Positions 33,366 to 43,317 are shown, counted from the first letter of the stretch. The stretch: 64,000 nt of DNA from Streptomyces melanogenes (GCF_014649795.1 NZ_BMTS01000012.1:62001-126000); one strand, 5' to 3'. Numbers and translations: made by a program. Notes: generated by a model not told the origin, from the sequence alone.

Positions 33366-34942
33366 TCGCCACCCTGGCCCGCCTTGAGGCCGTCGAGACC
33401 GGGCGGGCCGCACCGCTGGCCACCGTCCGCCACCGGCACCTGTCCGAGCGCCCGCTCGTCCTCGTCCCGCTGACCACCTCCGGAGAGGCGGGCGCGCCGC
33501 TCGGTGCGCTCGTCGGCACCGACCGCGAGGCGCCCCGGCTGCTCGTCGTGCCGCAGCCGCGCGACCGCGAGCTGCGGTTCGCCTTCCTCGCCGAGCTGGC
33601 CGACGCGGTCCTGCCGCACCTGGACGCGTACGCGGACGAGGTGGAGGCCGCCGAGCGCAACGAGACCGACCCGGAGACCGGCAAGAAGGTCAAGGTCGAG
33701 GTCGAGCTGTGCGCCGACGCGCCGCAGATCGTGGTGCCGGGCCGGGCCGCGATCGACTTCGTCCGGCTGCTGGGCCGGTCCATGCGCTTTCGCCGGACCG
33801 CCGAGCAGGACCCGGACACCCCGCACCCCGCGCCGCCGCGCGTCCCGCTGCTCGGCCGCTGGCTGACGCACTACGGGGAGCGCGCCCGCGTCCCCGGCTC
33901 CGCGCTGCTGCTCGCCGCAACCGACCTGCTGGGCAGGCACTGGGCGACCGGCCAGTCCAGCCTGGAGGACCAGCACCTGGGGGCGCTGCTCGCCTGGATC
34001 GACCCGCCCGAGGGCGCGAGCGGCGCCGAGGCGGCCCTGCGGGCCGAGCTCGCCCGGGACGGGGACGGCCAGCTGCTGTGCCCGCCCGCGGGCCCCGCCA
34101 CCGACCCGGCCTTCGACAACAAGCTGCTCGCCCCGGCGATCGACCGCTACGACCGCGCCCGCCAGGCGCTGTACGCGGCGCAGGACGGCGAGGCGGCCGA
34201 CGCGCGCCTGGGCGACCTGACCCGGGCCGAGCAGGAGATCCGCCGGCTGGTCGGGGAGCAGCTGCGGCCCACCTGGGAGGCGGTGTGGCAGTCCCTGGAC
34301 CTGCTGCGGGAGCTGCCAGGGGCGCCGCGCACGGCGGACCGCTGGACCCGCGACCGCTGGTCGTTCACCGCGCACCGGGACCGGGTGCGGGCCGGTGAGC
34401 CTCCGCAGCCGCGCCGCGACGACGCGGTGACGGCGGCCGCCAAGCTCGCCTCGCGCGAGACCGCGCAGGCCCAGCTGGAGGCGCAGGAGGCGCTGGACGA
34501 CCCGCTGGTGATGGCGGGGCGGCGGCTCGCCGGGGAGGCGTTCGCGGGCGAGGTCGTCGACGTGGTGATGGCCTGGTCGGAGTCGAAGCGGCCGAGCCCG
34601 CGCCCGCTGGTCACCGTCCGCACCGACGACGCGCCGCACCTGGCCGAGCGGGCCAAGGTGTTCCGCTCGCTGGACGGCAAGCCCCAGTCGGCGGAGTTCG
34701 TGGGGTACCAGGCGGACGGCGCGCTCGTGCTGCGGCTGCTCGACAAGATGGGCCGGAGCAAGGACCCGGCGCCCGGCTCGGTGCCGGAGAAGGGCGACCG
34801 GGTGTGCTGGACGCTCTTCGAGCACGACCAGCGCGGCGGGCCCAGGCTGCCCGACCCGGAGGCCACCCCGTGGACCCACGGCGGCCCGCCGGGCACGGAC
34901 GCGGAACACCCCGACCCCCTCACCCCGGAGGACCTGCTGTGA
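33356..34942 (+). CDS. Unknown 528-aa protein between the nuclease and helicase genes
   Basis: I do not recognise a named domain. The N-terminal part (about 1-260) is mixed alpha/beta (PLVLVPLTTSGEAGAPLGALVG; LLVVPQPRDRELRFAFLAELADAVLPHLDAY). The middle is strongly helical and charged (YDRARQALYAAQDGEAADARLGDLTRAEQEIRRLV). The C-terminal 110 residues look beta-rich (PLVTVRTDDAPHLAERAKVFRS; AEFVGYQADGALVLRLLDKMG; GDRVCWTLFEHD) and could be a small barrel. Overlaps of 10 and 4 bases with the flanking genes show one translational unit. A structural or DNA-binding subunit of a nuclease-helicase complex is plausible, comparable with the barrel and stalk region of Dna2. That is inference only. Confidence 0.72.
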   Translation: MSLIATLARLEAVETGRAAPLATVRHRHLSERPLVLVPLTTSGEAGAPLGALVGTDREAPRLLVVPQPRDRELRFAFLAELADAVLPHLDAYADEVEAAERNETDPETGKKVKVEVELCADAPQIVVPGRAAIDFVRLLGRSMRFRRTAEQDPDTPHPAPPRVPLLGRWLTHYGERARVPGSALLLAATDLLGRHWATGQSSLEDQHLGALLAWIDPPEGASGAEAALRAELARDGDGQLLCPPAGPATDPAFDNKLLAPAIDRYDRARQALYAAQDGEAADARLGDLTRAEQEIRRLVGEQLRPTWEAVWQSLDLLRELPGAPRTADRWTRDRWSFTAHRDRVRAGEPPQPRRDDAVTAAAKLASRETAQAQLEAQEALDDPLVMAGRRLAGEAFAGEVVDVVMAWSESKRPSPRPLVTVRTDDAPHLAERAKVFRSLDGKPQSAEFVGYQADGALVLRLLDKMGRSKDPAPGSVPEKGDRVCWTLFEHDQRGGPRLPDPEATPWTHGGPPGTDAEHPDPLTPEDLL

Positions 34943-36282
34943 CCGTCGCCGAGCGCGGCTTCGACCCGGGTGCGGCGGCGGCCGAGGCCACCGGGCGGAT
35001 CCTGCACGACACCCTCCACGGGCAGGCCCGGGGCGTCGTCGTGGACTCACCGCCGGGCGCCGGGAAGTCGACGCTGGTGGTGCGCGCGGCGCTCGAACTT
35101 GCCGCGGCGGGGCGCCCGTTGATGGTGGTGGCGCAGACCAACGCCCAGGTCGACGACCTTGTCGTCCGGCTCGCGGAGAAGGAGCCCGACCTGCCGGTGG
35201 GCCGCCTCCACAGCAGCGACGCCGACCCGTACGACAAGTCCCTGGACGACCTCCCGAACGTACGGAAGTCGTCGAAGGCCGGTGATCTGGCGGGCCTGGA
35301 CGTGGTGCTCTCGACGGCCGCGAAGTGGGCGCACGTCAAGGACGTCGAGCCGTGGGGGCACGCGATCGTGGACGAGGCGTACCAGATGCGCTCGGACGCG
35401 CTGCTCGCCGTGGCCGGGCTGTTCGAGCGGGCGCTGTTCGTGGGCGACCCGGGCCAGTTGGACCCGTTCGCGATCGCCGACTCCGGGCAGTGGGCGGGGC
35501 TGTCCTACGACCCGTCGGCGAGCGCGGTGACGACGCTGCTCGCGCACAACCCCGAGCTGCCGCAGCACCGGCTGCCGGTCTCCTGGCGGCTGCCCGCGTC
35601 GGCGGCGCCGCTGGTCTCGGACGCGTTCTACCCGTACACCCCGTTCCGCAGCGGTACGGACCACGGCGACCGGCGGCTCTCCTTCGGCGTCCCGTCCGAC
35701 GGCTCGGCGCCGGACGGGGCGCTCGACGAGGCGGCCGAGGCGGGCTGGGCCCTCCTTGAGCTGCCAGCCCGGCACACCCCGCGCACCGACCCGGAAGCGG
35801 TACGGGCGGTGGCCCAGGTCGTCCGCAGGCTCCTCGACCGGGGCGGCGCGGCGACCAGCGAGCGCTCCCCCGATCCGGTGCCGCTGACGGCCGCGCGGAT
35901 AGCGGTCGGCACGGCCCACCGCGACCAGGCGGCGGCGGTGCGGGCGGCGCTCTCGGAGCTGGGGGTGACGGGGGTCGCGGTGGACACGGCGAACCGGCTC
36001 CAGGGCCGCGAGTTCGACGTGACGGTGGTCCTGCACCCGCTGTCGGGGCGCCCGGACGCGACGGCGTTCCACCTGGAGACGGGCCGCCTGTGCGTCCTGG
36101 CCTCCCGGCACCGGCACGCCTGCATCGTGGTGTGCCGCGCGGGCGTCACGGACCTGCTCGACGAACACCCCTCGACCGAGCCGGTCCAACTGGGCGTGAC
36201 GGTGAAGTTCCCGGACGGCTGGGAGGCGAACCACGCGGTGCTGACGCATCTGGGGGAGCACCGGGTGGTGTGGCGGCCGTAG
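34939..36282 (+). CDS. SF1 (UPF1/Dna2-like) DNA/RNA helicase
   Basis: A 447-aa superfamily 1 helicase. Walker A is SPPGAGKST (residues 37-45). Motif Ia is AQTNAQVDDL and motif II DEAYQ (145-149). Motif III is VGDPGQLDPF, motif IV region VSWRLP and motif V VAVDTANRLQGREFDVTVV. Motif VI is a weak LASRHRHA. DEAY and motif V resemble the UPF1/Dna2/SMUBP-2 branch rather than UvrD. The protein is short and lacks accessory N-terminal domains, which the preceding 528-aa partner might supply. The GTG start overlaps the preceding stop (GTGA), with GGAGG upstream. Confidence 0.87.
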   Translation: MTVAERGFDPGAAAAEATGRILHDTLHGQARGVVVDSPPGAGKSTLVVRAALELAAAGRPLMVVAQTNAQVDDLVVRLAEKEPDLPVGRLHSSDADPYDKSLDDLPNVRKSSKAGDLAGLDVVLSTAAKWAHVKDVEPWGHAIVDEAYQMRSDALLAVAGLFERALFVGDPGQLDPFAIADSGQWAGLSYDPSASAVTTLLAHNPELPQHRLPVSWRLPASAAPLVSDAFYPYTPFRSGTDHGDRRLSFGVPSDGSAPDGALDEAAEAGWALLELPARHTPRTDPEAVRAVAQVVRRLLDRGGAATSERSPDPVPLTAARIAVGTAHRDQAAAVRAALSELGVTGVAVDTANRLQGREFDVTVVLHPLSGRPDATAFHLETGRLCVLASRHRHACIVVCRAGVTDLLDEHPSTEPVQLGVTVKFPDGWEANHAVLTHLGEHRVVWRP

Positions 36283-36396
36283 GGGCGCGGTGGGGGGCGC
36301 TCGGGGTTGGGCGAGGCCCCCTTGCGGGGAGCGCGACAATGGAGGGTGGCCCGGGGCGGACTCCGGGCCGTTGAACTGCGGCAGGAGGAGACCCCG

Positions 36397-36738
36397 ATGG
36401 CGGAGCCCGAGCGGAAAGAGCAGCGGCTGAGGCCGGCGCCGTTGCTGTTCGAGCCGGCCGAGGCCGCCGCCGATCCGGAGCACTTCTTCGACCTGGAGTC
36501 GATCGAGGACCCCCGGGAGCTGCTGTCGCGCTCCACGGAGCTGGCGCTGGCGTTCCGCGCGGCGGCGGACCGGGCGGTGGAGTTCCAGGCGATCGCGGCG
36601 GCCCAGCTGGCCGACCCGCGCCGCTTCGACCGCCTCACGGCGGCGGACATCGCGGGGCGGGCGCAGTGGACCGAGGACTACGCGAAGAAGATGGTGGAGT
36701 TCGGTCGGGATCTGGCCCGGGGGGCGGATTCGCACTGA
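36397..36738 (+). CDS. Conserved small helical protein
   Basis: A 113-aa protein starting at ATG 36397 with AGGAGGAG 6 bases upstream. An acidic first half (LLFEPAEAAADPEHFFDLESIEDPRELLSRSTEL) leads to amphipathic helices (ALAFRAAADRAVEFQAIAAAQLADPRRF; WTEDYAKKMVEFGRDLARG). I cannot name a family. It follows the helicase gene by 114 bases on the same strand and may or may not belong to that operon. Confidence 0.75.
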   Translation: MAEPERKEQRLRPAPLLFEPAEAAADPEHFFDLESIEDPRELLSRSTELALAFRAAADRAVEFQAIAAAQLADPRRFDRLTAADIAGRAQWTEDYAKKMVEFGRDLARGADSH

Positions 36739-36750
36739 GCGATGCCCGGT

Positions 36751-36946
36751 CTTCGTCTGCGGCTGAGTGGGTGGCTGGTCGCGCAGTTTTCCGCGCCCCT
36801 AGGTAGTCCGCCGCAGCCGGAGAATCCAGCTCAGCCACAGGCTTTTAGGGGCGCGGGGAACTGCGCGACCAGTTGGGGACGGCCCGCAGACGAACACCGG
36901 CCCGATAAGGGGCGCGCGACCAGCCCGCCACCCAGCCGCAGACAAA
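36751..36946. repeat. Modular intergenic palindrome, copy 4, plus an extra half
   Basis: A full copy (36751-36895) carries a different centre from the others (around GTAGTCCGCCGCAGCC). A second partial right half follows at about 36906-36946 (AGGGGCGCGCGACCAGCC to CCGCAGACAAAG). The stretch 36739-37058 between two rightward genes contains little else. Confidence 0.88.
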
Positions 36947-37058
36947 GTCCGGGCACATATGCCAGCGGCCGCGCAAGATACACCTCACCGCCCCACCCTG
37001 TCCCGGTTTCCGGTAATCCGGCCGGACGGGCGCGGCCGGGGCCGTAAATCTGGTGCGT

Positions 37059-37640
37059 ATGAGCACATTGCAGCGCGACGAGGCCCTGCTCCCCCTCGAC
37101 CCCGACGGTGTCGACGGCGTCGGCGACGTGACCCCCGACGGCGCCGCCTGGCTGGCCTCCGCCGCGCCGTATCCGCGCAGCACCCTCGCCCTGTGGGAGG
37201 ACCGGCCCGGCGCCCCCGCCGTCCTCCCGTGCGGCGCGGCCTTCGACGTGGTCAACGTGCCCGCCGTCTTCGGGCGCCGGATGCTCGACCTGCTGTGGGG
37301 CACGGGAGCCGGCTCCGGGCCCGTCGCCCTGCACCGGGGCCGGATGCTGCTCTTCGCCGCCCCCGGCACCGCCCACCGGCTGCCCGCCCTGCTCGGCTGG
37401 GAGGAGTGGGCCGAGGTGCCGCCGCCGCTCTGCCACGGCACCGGCGACGCGGTCACCGTGCCGGGCCTGGCGCGCCCCGAGCACCCCGGCGCCGCCCGCT
37501 GGCTGGTCGCCCCGGACACCCGGCACCCCTGGCTCCCGGGCCCCGACGTACTGCTCTGGGCCTGCGTCCGGGCCGCCCGGGACACCCACCCCGGCCGACC
37601 GGCGCTTATCGATTTTTCCTCCCGCCGATCAGGATGCTAA
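37059..37640 (+). CDS. Prim-Pol-like protein of unknown function
   Basis: A 193-aa protein (ATG 37059; GTG 37053 also possible). The pattern FDVVNVPAVFGRRMLDLLW, GPVALHRGRMLLFAAPGTAHRLPALLGWEEW and ARWLVAPDTRHPWLPGP is what actinobacterial annotation calls bifunctional DNA primase/polymerase-like. It lacks obvious catalytic DxD/DxE residues, so enzyme activity is doubtful. It resembles the smaller protein at 28330-28782. Its last codons come within 18 bases of a tRNA-Lys gene, so the tRNA promoter lies over its 3' end. Confidence 0.75.
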   Translation: MSTLQRDEALLPLDPDGVDGVGDVTPDGAAWLASAAPYPRSTLALWEDRPGAPAVLPCGAAFDVVNVPAVFGRRMLDLLWGTGAGSGPVALHRGRMLLFAAPGTAHRLPALLGWEEWAEVPPPLCHGTGDAVTVPGLARPEHPGAARWLVAPDTRHPWLPGPDVLLWACVRAARDTHPGRPALIDFSSRRSGC

Positions 37641-37658
37641 GGTCTACGACGTCAGCAG
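37638..37658 (+). promoter_or_regulatory. Promoter -10 and leader of tRNA-Lys 1
   Basis: TAAGGT (37638-37643) lies 7 bases before the 8-base leader GTCAGCAG, which directly precedes the tRNA. The other two tRNA-Lys genes have the same spacing and leader. The -10 overlaps the stop region of the upstream gene. Confidence 0.6.
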
Positions 37659-37732
37659 GCGCCGCTAGCTCAGTTGGTTAGAGCAGCTGACTCTTAATCA
37701 GCGGGTCCGGGGTTCGAGTCCCTGGCGGCGCA
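37659..37732 (+). tRNA. tRNA-Lys (CTT), copy 1
   Basis: A 74-base cloverleaf with acceptor GCGCCGC/GCGGCGC, discriminator A and anticodon CTT in the loop ACTCTTAAT, reading AAG. It is identical in sequence to the copies at 50119 and 58650. CCA is not encoded. Confidence 0.97.
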
Positions 37733-37739
37733 CAGACGG

Positions 37740-37771
37740 AAAAGGCCCCTCGCGCAAGCGGGGGGCCTTTT
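37740..37771. terminator. Terminator after tRNA-Lys 1
   Basis: A stem AAAAGGCCCCTCGC / GCGGGGGGCCTTTT with a GCAA loop and a T-run. The A-run at the other end lets it also serve the convergent M6 protease gene. Confidence 0.9.
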
Positions 37772-37813
37772 CGTGTCCAGGAGCGGACGGCACGAACACC
37801 ACAAGCGCCACGC

Positions 37814-39052
37814 CTACGGCGTGACCCGCACCGTCCACCCCCCCGACCGCGTCCGCCCCGTCGCCTCGATCCGGATCCCGTCCCCCGGCACGGTGAACGT
37901 CTCACCCACGTTCAGCGGCGCGTCCGCCAGCGCCGGGTAGACCGAGTGCTCCCAGCACGCCCCCGAGTCCGGGTGCGTGTCGAGGACCTCGACAGGGCCG
38001 GTCCCCGACGCCGACTCGCTGCGGACCCGGTAGATCAGCAGGCCCGCCGTACAGGTCGTCCGGTCGTTGCCCGCCGAGTCCCGCGCCTCGATCGCGACCG
38101 CGCTGTCCTCCGAGGTCCGCACGACCGCGAGCCGGACCCCGCCCGGACCCACCCGTACGGGCGACTCCGAGAGCGGCGCCAGGGTCAGCCGGGTGGACCC
38201 GCGCGTCGCCACGCACGCCACCTGGCGCCGGTCCAGCCACCCCAGCTTCCACTTCTGCCAGCCGAACAGGTCCGGCGCCATCCCGAACTGGCTGCCCATC
38301 ACGTCCCAGTCCCCGACGTACGTGTCCCAGTCGCCCTTGCCGTCCATCGGGCGGTGGTAGAGGTCCGGCAGGTCGAAGACGTGCCCGGTCTCGTGGGCCA
38401 GCACGTTGCGGTCCGGCGGGTGCTGCTCGAAGACCGTGACGACCCGCTTCAGGTCCGTCCCGTCGACCCGCAGCGGACGGTCGAAGTTGACGACCTTCGT
38501 GGCGTCCGAGTCGACGCCCGGCGCGTACGGGTCCGCGACCAGGTAGACGATGTCGTACGCGGAGAAGTCCACCGTCGGATCGGCCGCCGTGACGGCGTCG
38601 CGCAGGTACTCGGTGCGCCGGTCGGCGTCCCAGTCGCGCTGTATCCGGTACGCGGTGGACGGCTTCGGCATCCGCACCCAGTCCGGCTGCGGATGCGCCT
38701 TGAGGCGGAACTTCCCGTACGAGGCACGGGCGAAGAAGTCGCTGGTCGCGGGGAAATAGTCGGCGGCCAGGTCCTTGGGGGCGGAGACCGGCGCCGAGTC
38801 CGGGAAGGAGAGGAAGACCATCACCGCGTTGAGCGTGCGCACCGGGCGCGGATAGGCGGTGTTCCAGGTGTCCACTCCGAGCGAGTGGTGTGCGGCGGTA
38901 CGGGGCAGGGCGCAGGGGATCGCGGATCGGGCGGCCACGGCGGGGCCCGCCACGAGGGTGGTGGCGGCGACCGCCGTCAGGGAGGTGAGCGCGGCGGCGG
39001 CACTGCGCAGCCGGGCACGCTCCACTCCCCCGGGTGTCAGCTGACGATCCAC
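37814..39052 (-). CDS. Secreted M6-family metalloprotease
   Basis: A 412-aa exported zinc protease of the immune-inhibitor A (M6) type. The zinc motif HETGHVFDLPDLY (HExxH plus downstream Asp) is followed by GDWDVMGSQFG (Met-turn). The start is taken at GTG 39052 because GGAGG sits 5 bases upstream and a Sec signal follows directly (LRSAAAALTSLTAVAATTLVAGPAVAA). The frame stays open to 39154, but those codons read badly. The C-terminal part is beta-rich. It would degrade extracellular protein, and natural substrates are unknown. Confidence 0.9.
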   Translation of the reverse strand: MDRQLTPGGVERARLRSAAAALTSLTAVAATTLVAGPAVAARSAIPCALPRTAAHHSLGVDTWNTAYPRPVRTLNAVMVFLSFPDSAPVSAPKDLAADYFPATSDFFARASYGKFRLKAHPQPDWVRMPKPSTAYRIQRDWDADRRTEYLRDAVTAADPTVDFSAYDIVYLVADPYAPGVDSDATKVVNFDRPLRVDGTDLKRVVTVFEQHPPDRNVLAHETGHVFDLPDLYHRPMDGKGDWDTYVGDWDVMGSQFGMAPDLFGWQKWKLGWLDRRQVACVATRGSTRLTLAPLSESPVRVGPGGVRLAVVRTSEDSAVAIEARDSAGNDRTTCTAGLLIYRVRSESASGTGPVEVLDTHPDSGACWEHSVYPALADAPLNVGETFTVPGDGIRIEATGRTRSGGWTVRVTP

Positions 39053-39412
39053 GTCGACCTCCGGGTGCGGAATGCGGGACACCTCACCCACCTTGTGGTG
39101 GTTTGTGGGATTACGCCCTGTTCCGCTGCCCCAGGTGGGTGAGGGGCCCGACACCAGCCCGACACCCCGACGCCTTACAGAAAGTCACAATCGGTCACAC
39201 GAGGATCGCCGCTGGCCAGGCGCGTGCAGAAACGATCGGCCTCGGCCCTCCGGTGCGCATGATCACGGTCGTGGAGCTGGATCGGCCGTTGCGCCTGCCT
39301 CTATGATCGGCACACTTTCCTGCGTGGATTCAGCCCCGGGCGGCTGTCGTCCACCCGTCCGACGGCCCCGACCACATCTCTGTACGACTCGAATGCACAG
39401 CGGGAGCGAGCG
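39053..39412. promoter_or_regulatory. Divergent promoter region between the M6 protease and cdgA
   Basis: A 360-base stretch without a convincing gene. It contains the direct repeat GTCACA...GTCACA near 39186-39202 and a GGGAG ribosome site for cdgA at 39402-39406. In S. coelicolor the corresponding cdgA promoter is a BldD target. I cannot identify a clear BldD palindrome here by eye. Confidence 0.45.
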
Positions 39413-41272
39413 GTGAGCGGAACCCCCGAAGGACCGGGAGCAGCCCCCGGGACCATGCGGCCGCCGGTCACAGAGCGTCATCCGAAGGGGCCCGAGCGGC
39501 CCGTCGGCCTACCGCCCGAACGTCACGCGGTCGGGCGCACCACGGCCGAGCCGCGCGACTACCGCGCGGCCTTCGAGGCGGCCCATCTGGCGATGGCCGT
39601 CGTCGACCGGGACGGCACGGTGACCGCCGTCAACACCGCGCTGGCCGAACTGCTCGGCTCCGAGCCCGCCGCGCTGTGCGGGCAGGCCGCCGCCGATCTC
39701 GTGGACCTCGCCGCCGACGCCCGCACCTGGCACATCTACCAGGAGGTGCTGGGCGGCAGCCGCTCCCGGTTCCGCTGCACCCGGCGCCTCAAGCACCCCG
39801 ACGGGCACTCGCTGTGGGCCGAGGTCACCGTCTCGCCGGTGCGCGACAGCCCCGGCGCGCTGCTCTCCATCACCGACATCAGCGACCGCCGCGAGCTCCA
39901 GGCGCGGCTGCGCCACCTCCAGATGCACGACCCGGTGACCCGGCTGCCCAACCGCACGCTGTTCTTCGAGCGGCTCGCGGGCGCCATGGAGGCCTCCACG
40001 TACGGGCGCGGGGGCACCGGCCGGATCGGGATCTGCTACCTCGACCTCGACGGCTTCAAGGCCGTCAACGACACCCTGGGCCACCGCATCGGCGACCGGC
40101 TCCTGTCGGCGGTCGCGGCCCGCCTCACGCACTGCGCCGACCAGTGCGGCTACGCCCGCAGCGGCGGGCACCTGGTGGCGCGCCTGGGCGGCGACGAGTT
40201 CGCGGTCCTGGTCGAGGACTCGACGGGGACCGAGCAGCTGGCGGACCTGGCGCAGTCCGTACTGGCCGTGCTCCAGCAGCCGTTCGACCTCGCCGGGCAG
40301 CGGCTGTCGGTCTCGGCGTCGATCGGCGTGGTGGAGCGGGCGGTCGCCGGGACGACGGCGACGGGTCTGATGCAGGACGCCGACACGACCCTGTACTGGG
40401 CCAAGGCCGACGGGAAGGCCCGCTGGACGCTCTTCGACCCGGAGCGCAACGCGCACCGGATGACCCGTCAGGCGCTCTCCTCGACGCTGCGGCCGGCCGT
40501 GGAGCGCGGCGAGTTCGGGCTGGAGTACCAGCCGCTGGTGGACATGGCGGACGGGGTCGTGGAGGGCGTCGAGGCGCTTGTCCGATGGAACCATCCGCAG
40601 TTCGGCACACTTGCGCCGAATCGGTTCATCGGAATTGCGGAAGAGGACGGCTCGATCGTCCAGCTCGGCCGCTGGGTGCTGCGGACGGCCTGCCAACAGG
40701 CGCGCCGCTGGCAGATCGAGCATCCCGGGGTGCCGCCGATCTTCGTGAGCGTGAACGTGGCCGTGCGCCAGGTCTGGGACTCCGACCTGGTCGCGGACGT
40801 GGCGGAGATCCTGGCCGAGACGGGCCTGGCGCCGCACCTGCTGCAGCTGGAGCTCACCGAGTCCGCCGTGATGGGCTCGGCGGGCCGCCCCCTCCAGGCC
40901 CTCCAGGCGCTGTCCGACATGGGCGTACGGATCGCGATCGACGACTTCGGCACGGGTTACTCCAACCTCGCGTACCTCTCCCGCCTCCCGGTCTCCGTCC
41001 TGAAGCTCGACGGCTCCTTCGTCCGCGGCTTCCAGTACGACGAGGGCGGCACGCACCCCAACCCCGCCGACGAGACGATCGTCGAGGCGATGGTCCAGCT
41101 GGCCCACCGCCTGGGCCTGAAGGTGACGGCCGAGTGCGTCGAGACGTCCCACCAGGCGGGCCGCCTACGCCGCATCGGCTGCGACACGGGCCAGGGCTGG
41201 CTGTACTCGCGAGCGGTACACCCCGAACTGATCGGAACGATGCTGGGGGATCCGGGGTTCGTCTGCGGCTGA
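39413..41272 (+). CDS. cdgA: CdgA-like PAS-GGDEF-EAL cyclic-di-GMP enzyme
   Basis: A 619-aa cytoplasmic protein starting at GTG 39413. Domains in order: an N-terminal disordered stretch, PAS (about 48-160, AAFEAAHLAMAVVDRDGTVTAVN), GGDEF (about 175-335) with an intact LGGDEF, then EAL (about 350-610). The EAL domain has GVEALVRWNHP, ELTESAV, IDDFGTGYSNLAYL and KLDGSFV, all intact. The allosteric RxxD site before GGDEF is not recognisable (SGGH at that place). Both synthase and phosphodiesterase activities are therefore possible. Position and layout match CdgA of S. coelicolor, which acts in the BldD developmental pathway. The stop codon lies inside palindrome copy 5. Confidence 0.88.
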   Translation: MSGTPEGPGAAPGTMRPPVTERHPKGPERPVGLPPERHAVGRTTAEPRDYRAAFEAAHLAMAVVDRDGTVTAVNTALAELLGSEPAALCGQAAADLVDLAADARTWHIYQEVLGGSRSRFRCTRRLKHPDGHSLWAEVTVSPVRDSPGALLSITDISDRRELQARLRHLQMHDPVTRLPNRTLFFERLAGAMEASTYGRGGTGRIGICYLDLDGFKAVNDTLGHRIGDRLLSAVAARLTHCADQCGYARSGGHLVARLGGDEFAVLVEDSTGTEQLADLAQSVLAVLQQPFDLAGQRLSVSASIGVVERAVAGTTATGLMQDADTTLYWAKADGKARWTLFDPERNAHRMTRQALSSTLRPAVERGEFGLEYQPLVDMADGVVEGVEALVRWNHPQFGTLAPNRFIGIAEEDGSIVQLGRWVLRTACQQARRWQIEHPGVPPIFVSVNVAVRQVWDSDLVADVAEILAETGLAPHLLQLELTESAVMGSAGRPLQALQALSDMGVRIAIDDFGTGYSNLAYLSRLPVSVLKLDGSFVRGFQYDEGGTHPNPADETIVEAMVQLAHRLGLKVTAECVETSHQAGRLRRIGCDTGQGWLYSRAVHPELIGTMLGDPGFVCG

Positions 41273-41405
41273 GTGGGGGGCTGGTCGCGCAGTTCCCCGC
41301 GCCCCTGGAAGCGCCCCTGCGGGGCGCCCAGGGGATTGCCGCGGAGCGGCATCCTTAGGGGCGCGGGGAACTGCGCGACCAGCCATCCACGGTCCGCGGA
41401 CGAAG
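41257..41405. repeat. Modular intergenic palindrome, copy 5 (inverted centre)
   Basis: Outer and inner arms are as in copy 1, but the central stem (GGGATTGCCGCGGAGCGGCAT) is in the opposite orientation to copies 1, 6 and 7. It starts inside the last codons of the cdgA-like gene and lies between that gene and the convergent chitinase. Confidence 0.9.
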
Positions 41406-41514
41406 CGACCCGGCCGCCCGCCAGAGGGCTTAAGGGAACGGGCGGGGTGGGGAAAGGAAAACCGCCCCACCCCCGGCACGGGGTGAGGCGGCTTTCCCCC
41501 CAAGGGGGCTCAAT

Positions 41515-43218
<1,704 letters not shown>

Positions 43219-43288
43219 GGTCGGCCTCCGGGGGTGAGCGGAACGGCGGTTGGAGCAGTGATAGCGATCACGCCAGGGCCGCGTCAAT

Positions 43289-43317
43289 GGTCTGAACCAA
43301 ATTGAGGACTAGACCAA
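43289..43317 (-). promoter_or_regulatory. Paired 12-bp direct repeats (DasR/chitinase type) upstream of the chitinase gene
   Basis: On the minus strand TTGGTCTAGTCC (43306-43317) and TTGGTTCAGACC (43289-43300) are spaced 17 bases start to start. They resemble the TGGTCCAGACCT-type direct repeats known in Streptomyces chitinase promoters and half of the DasR site. Confidence 0.78.
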
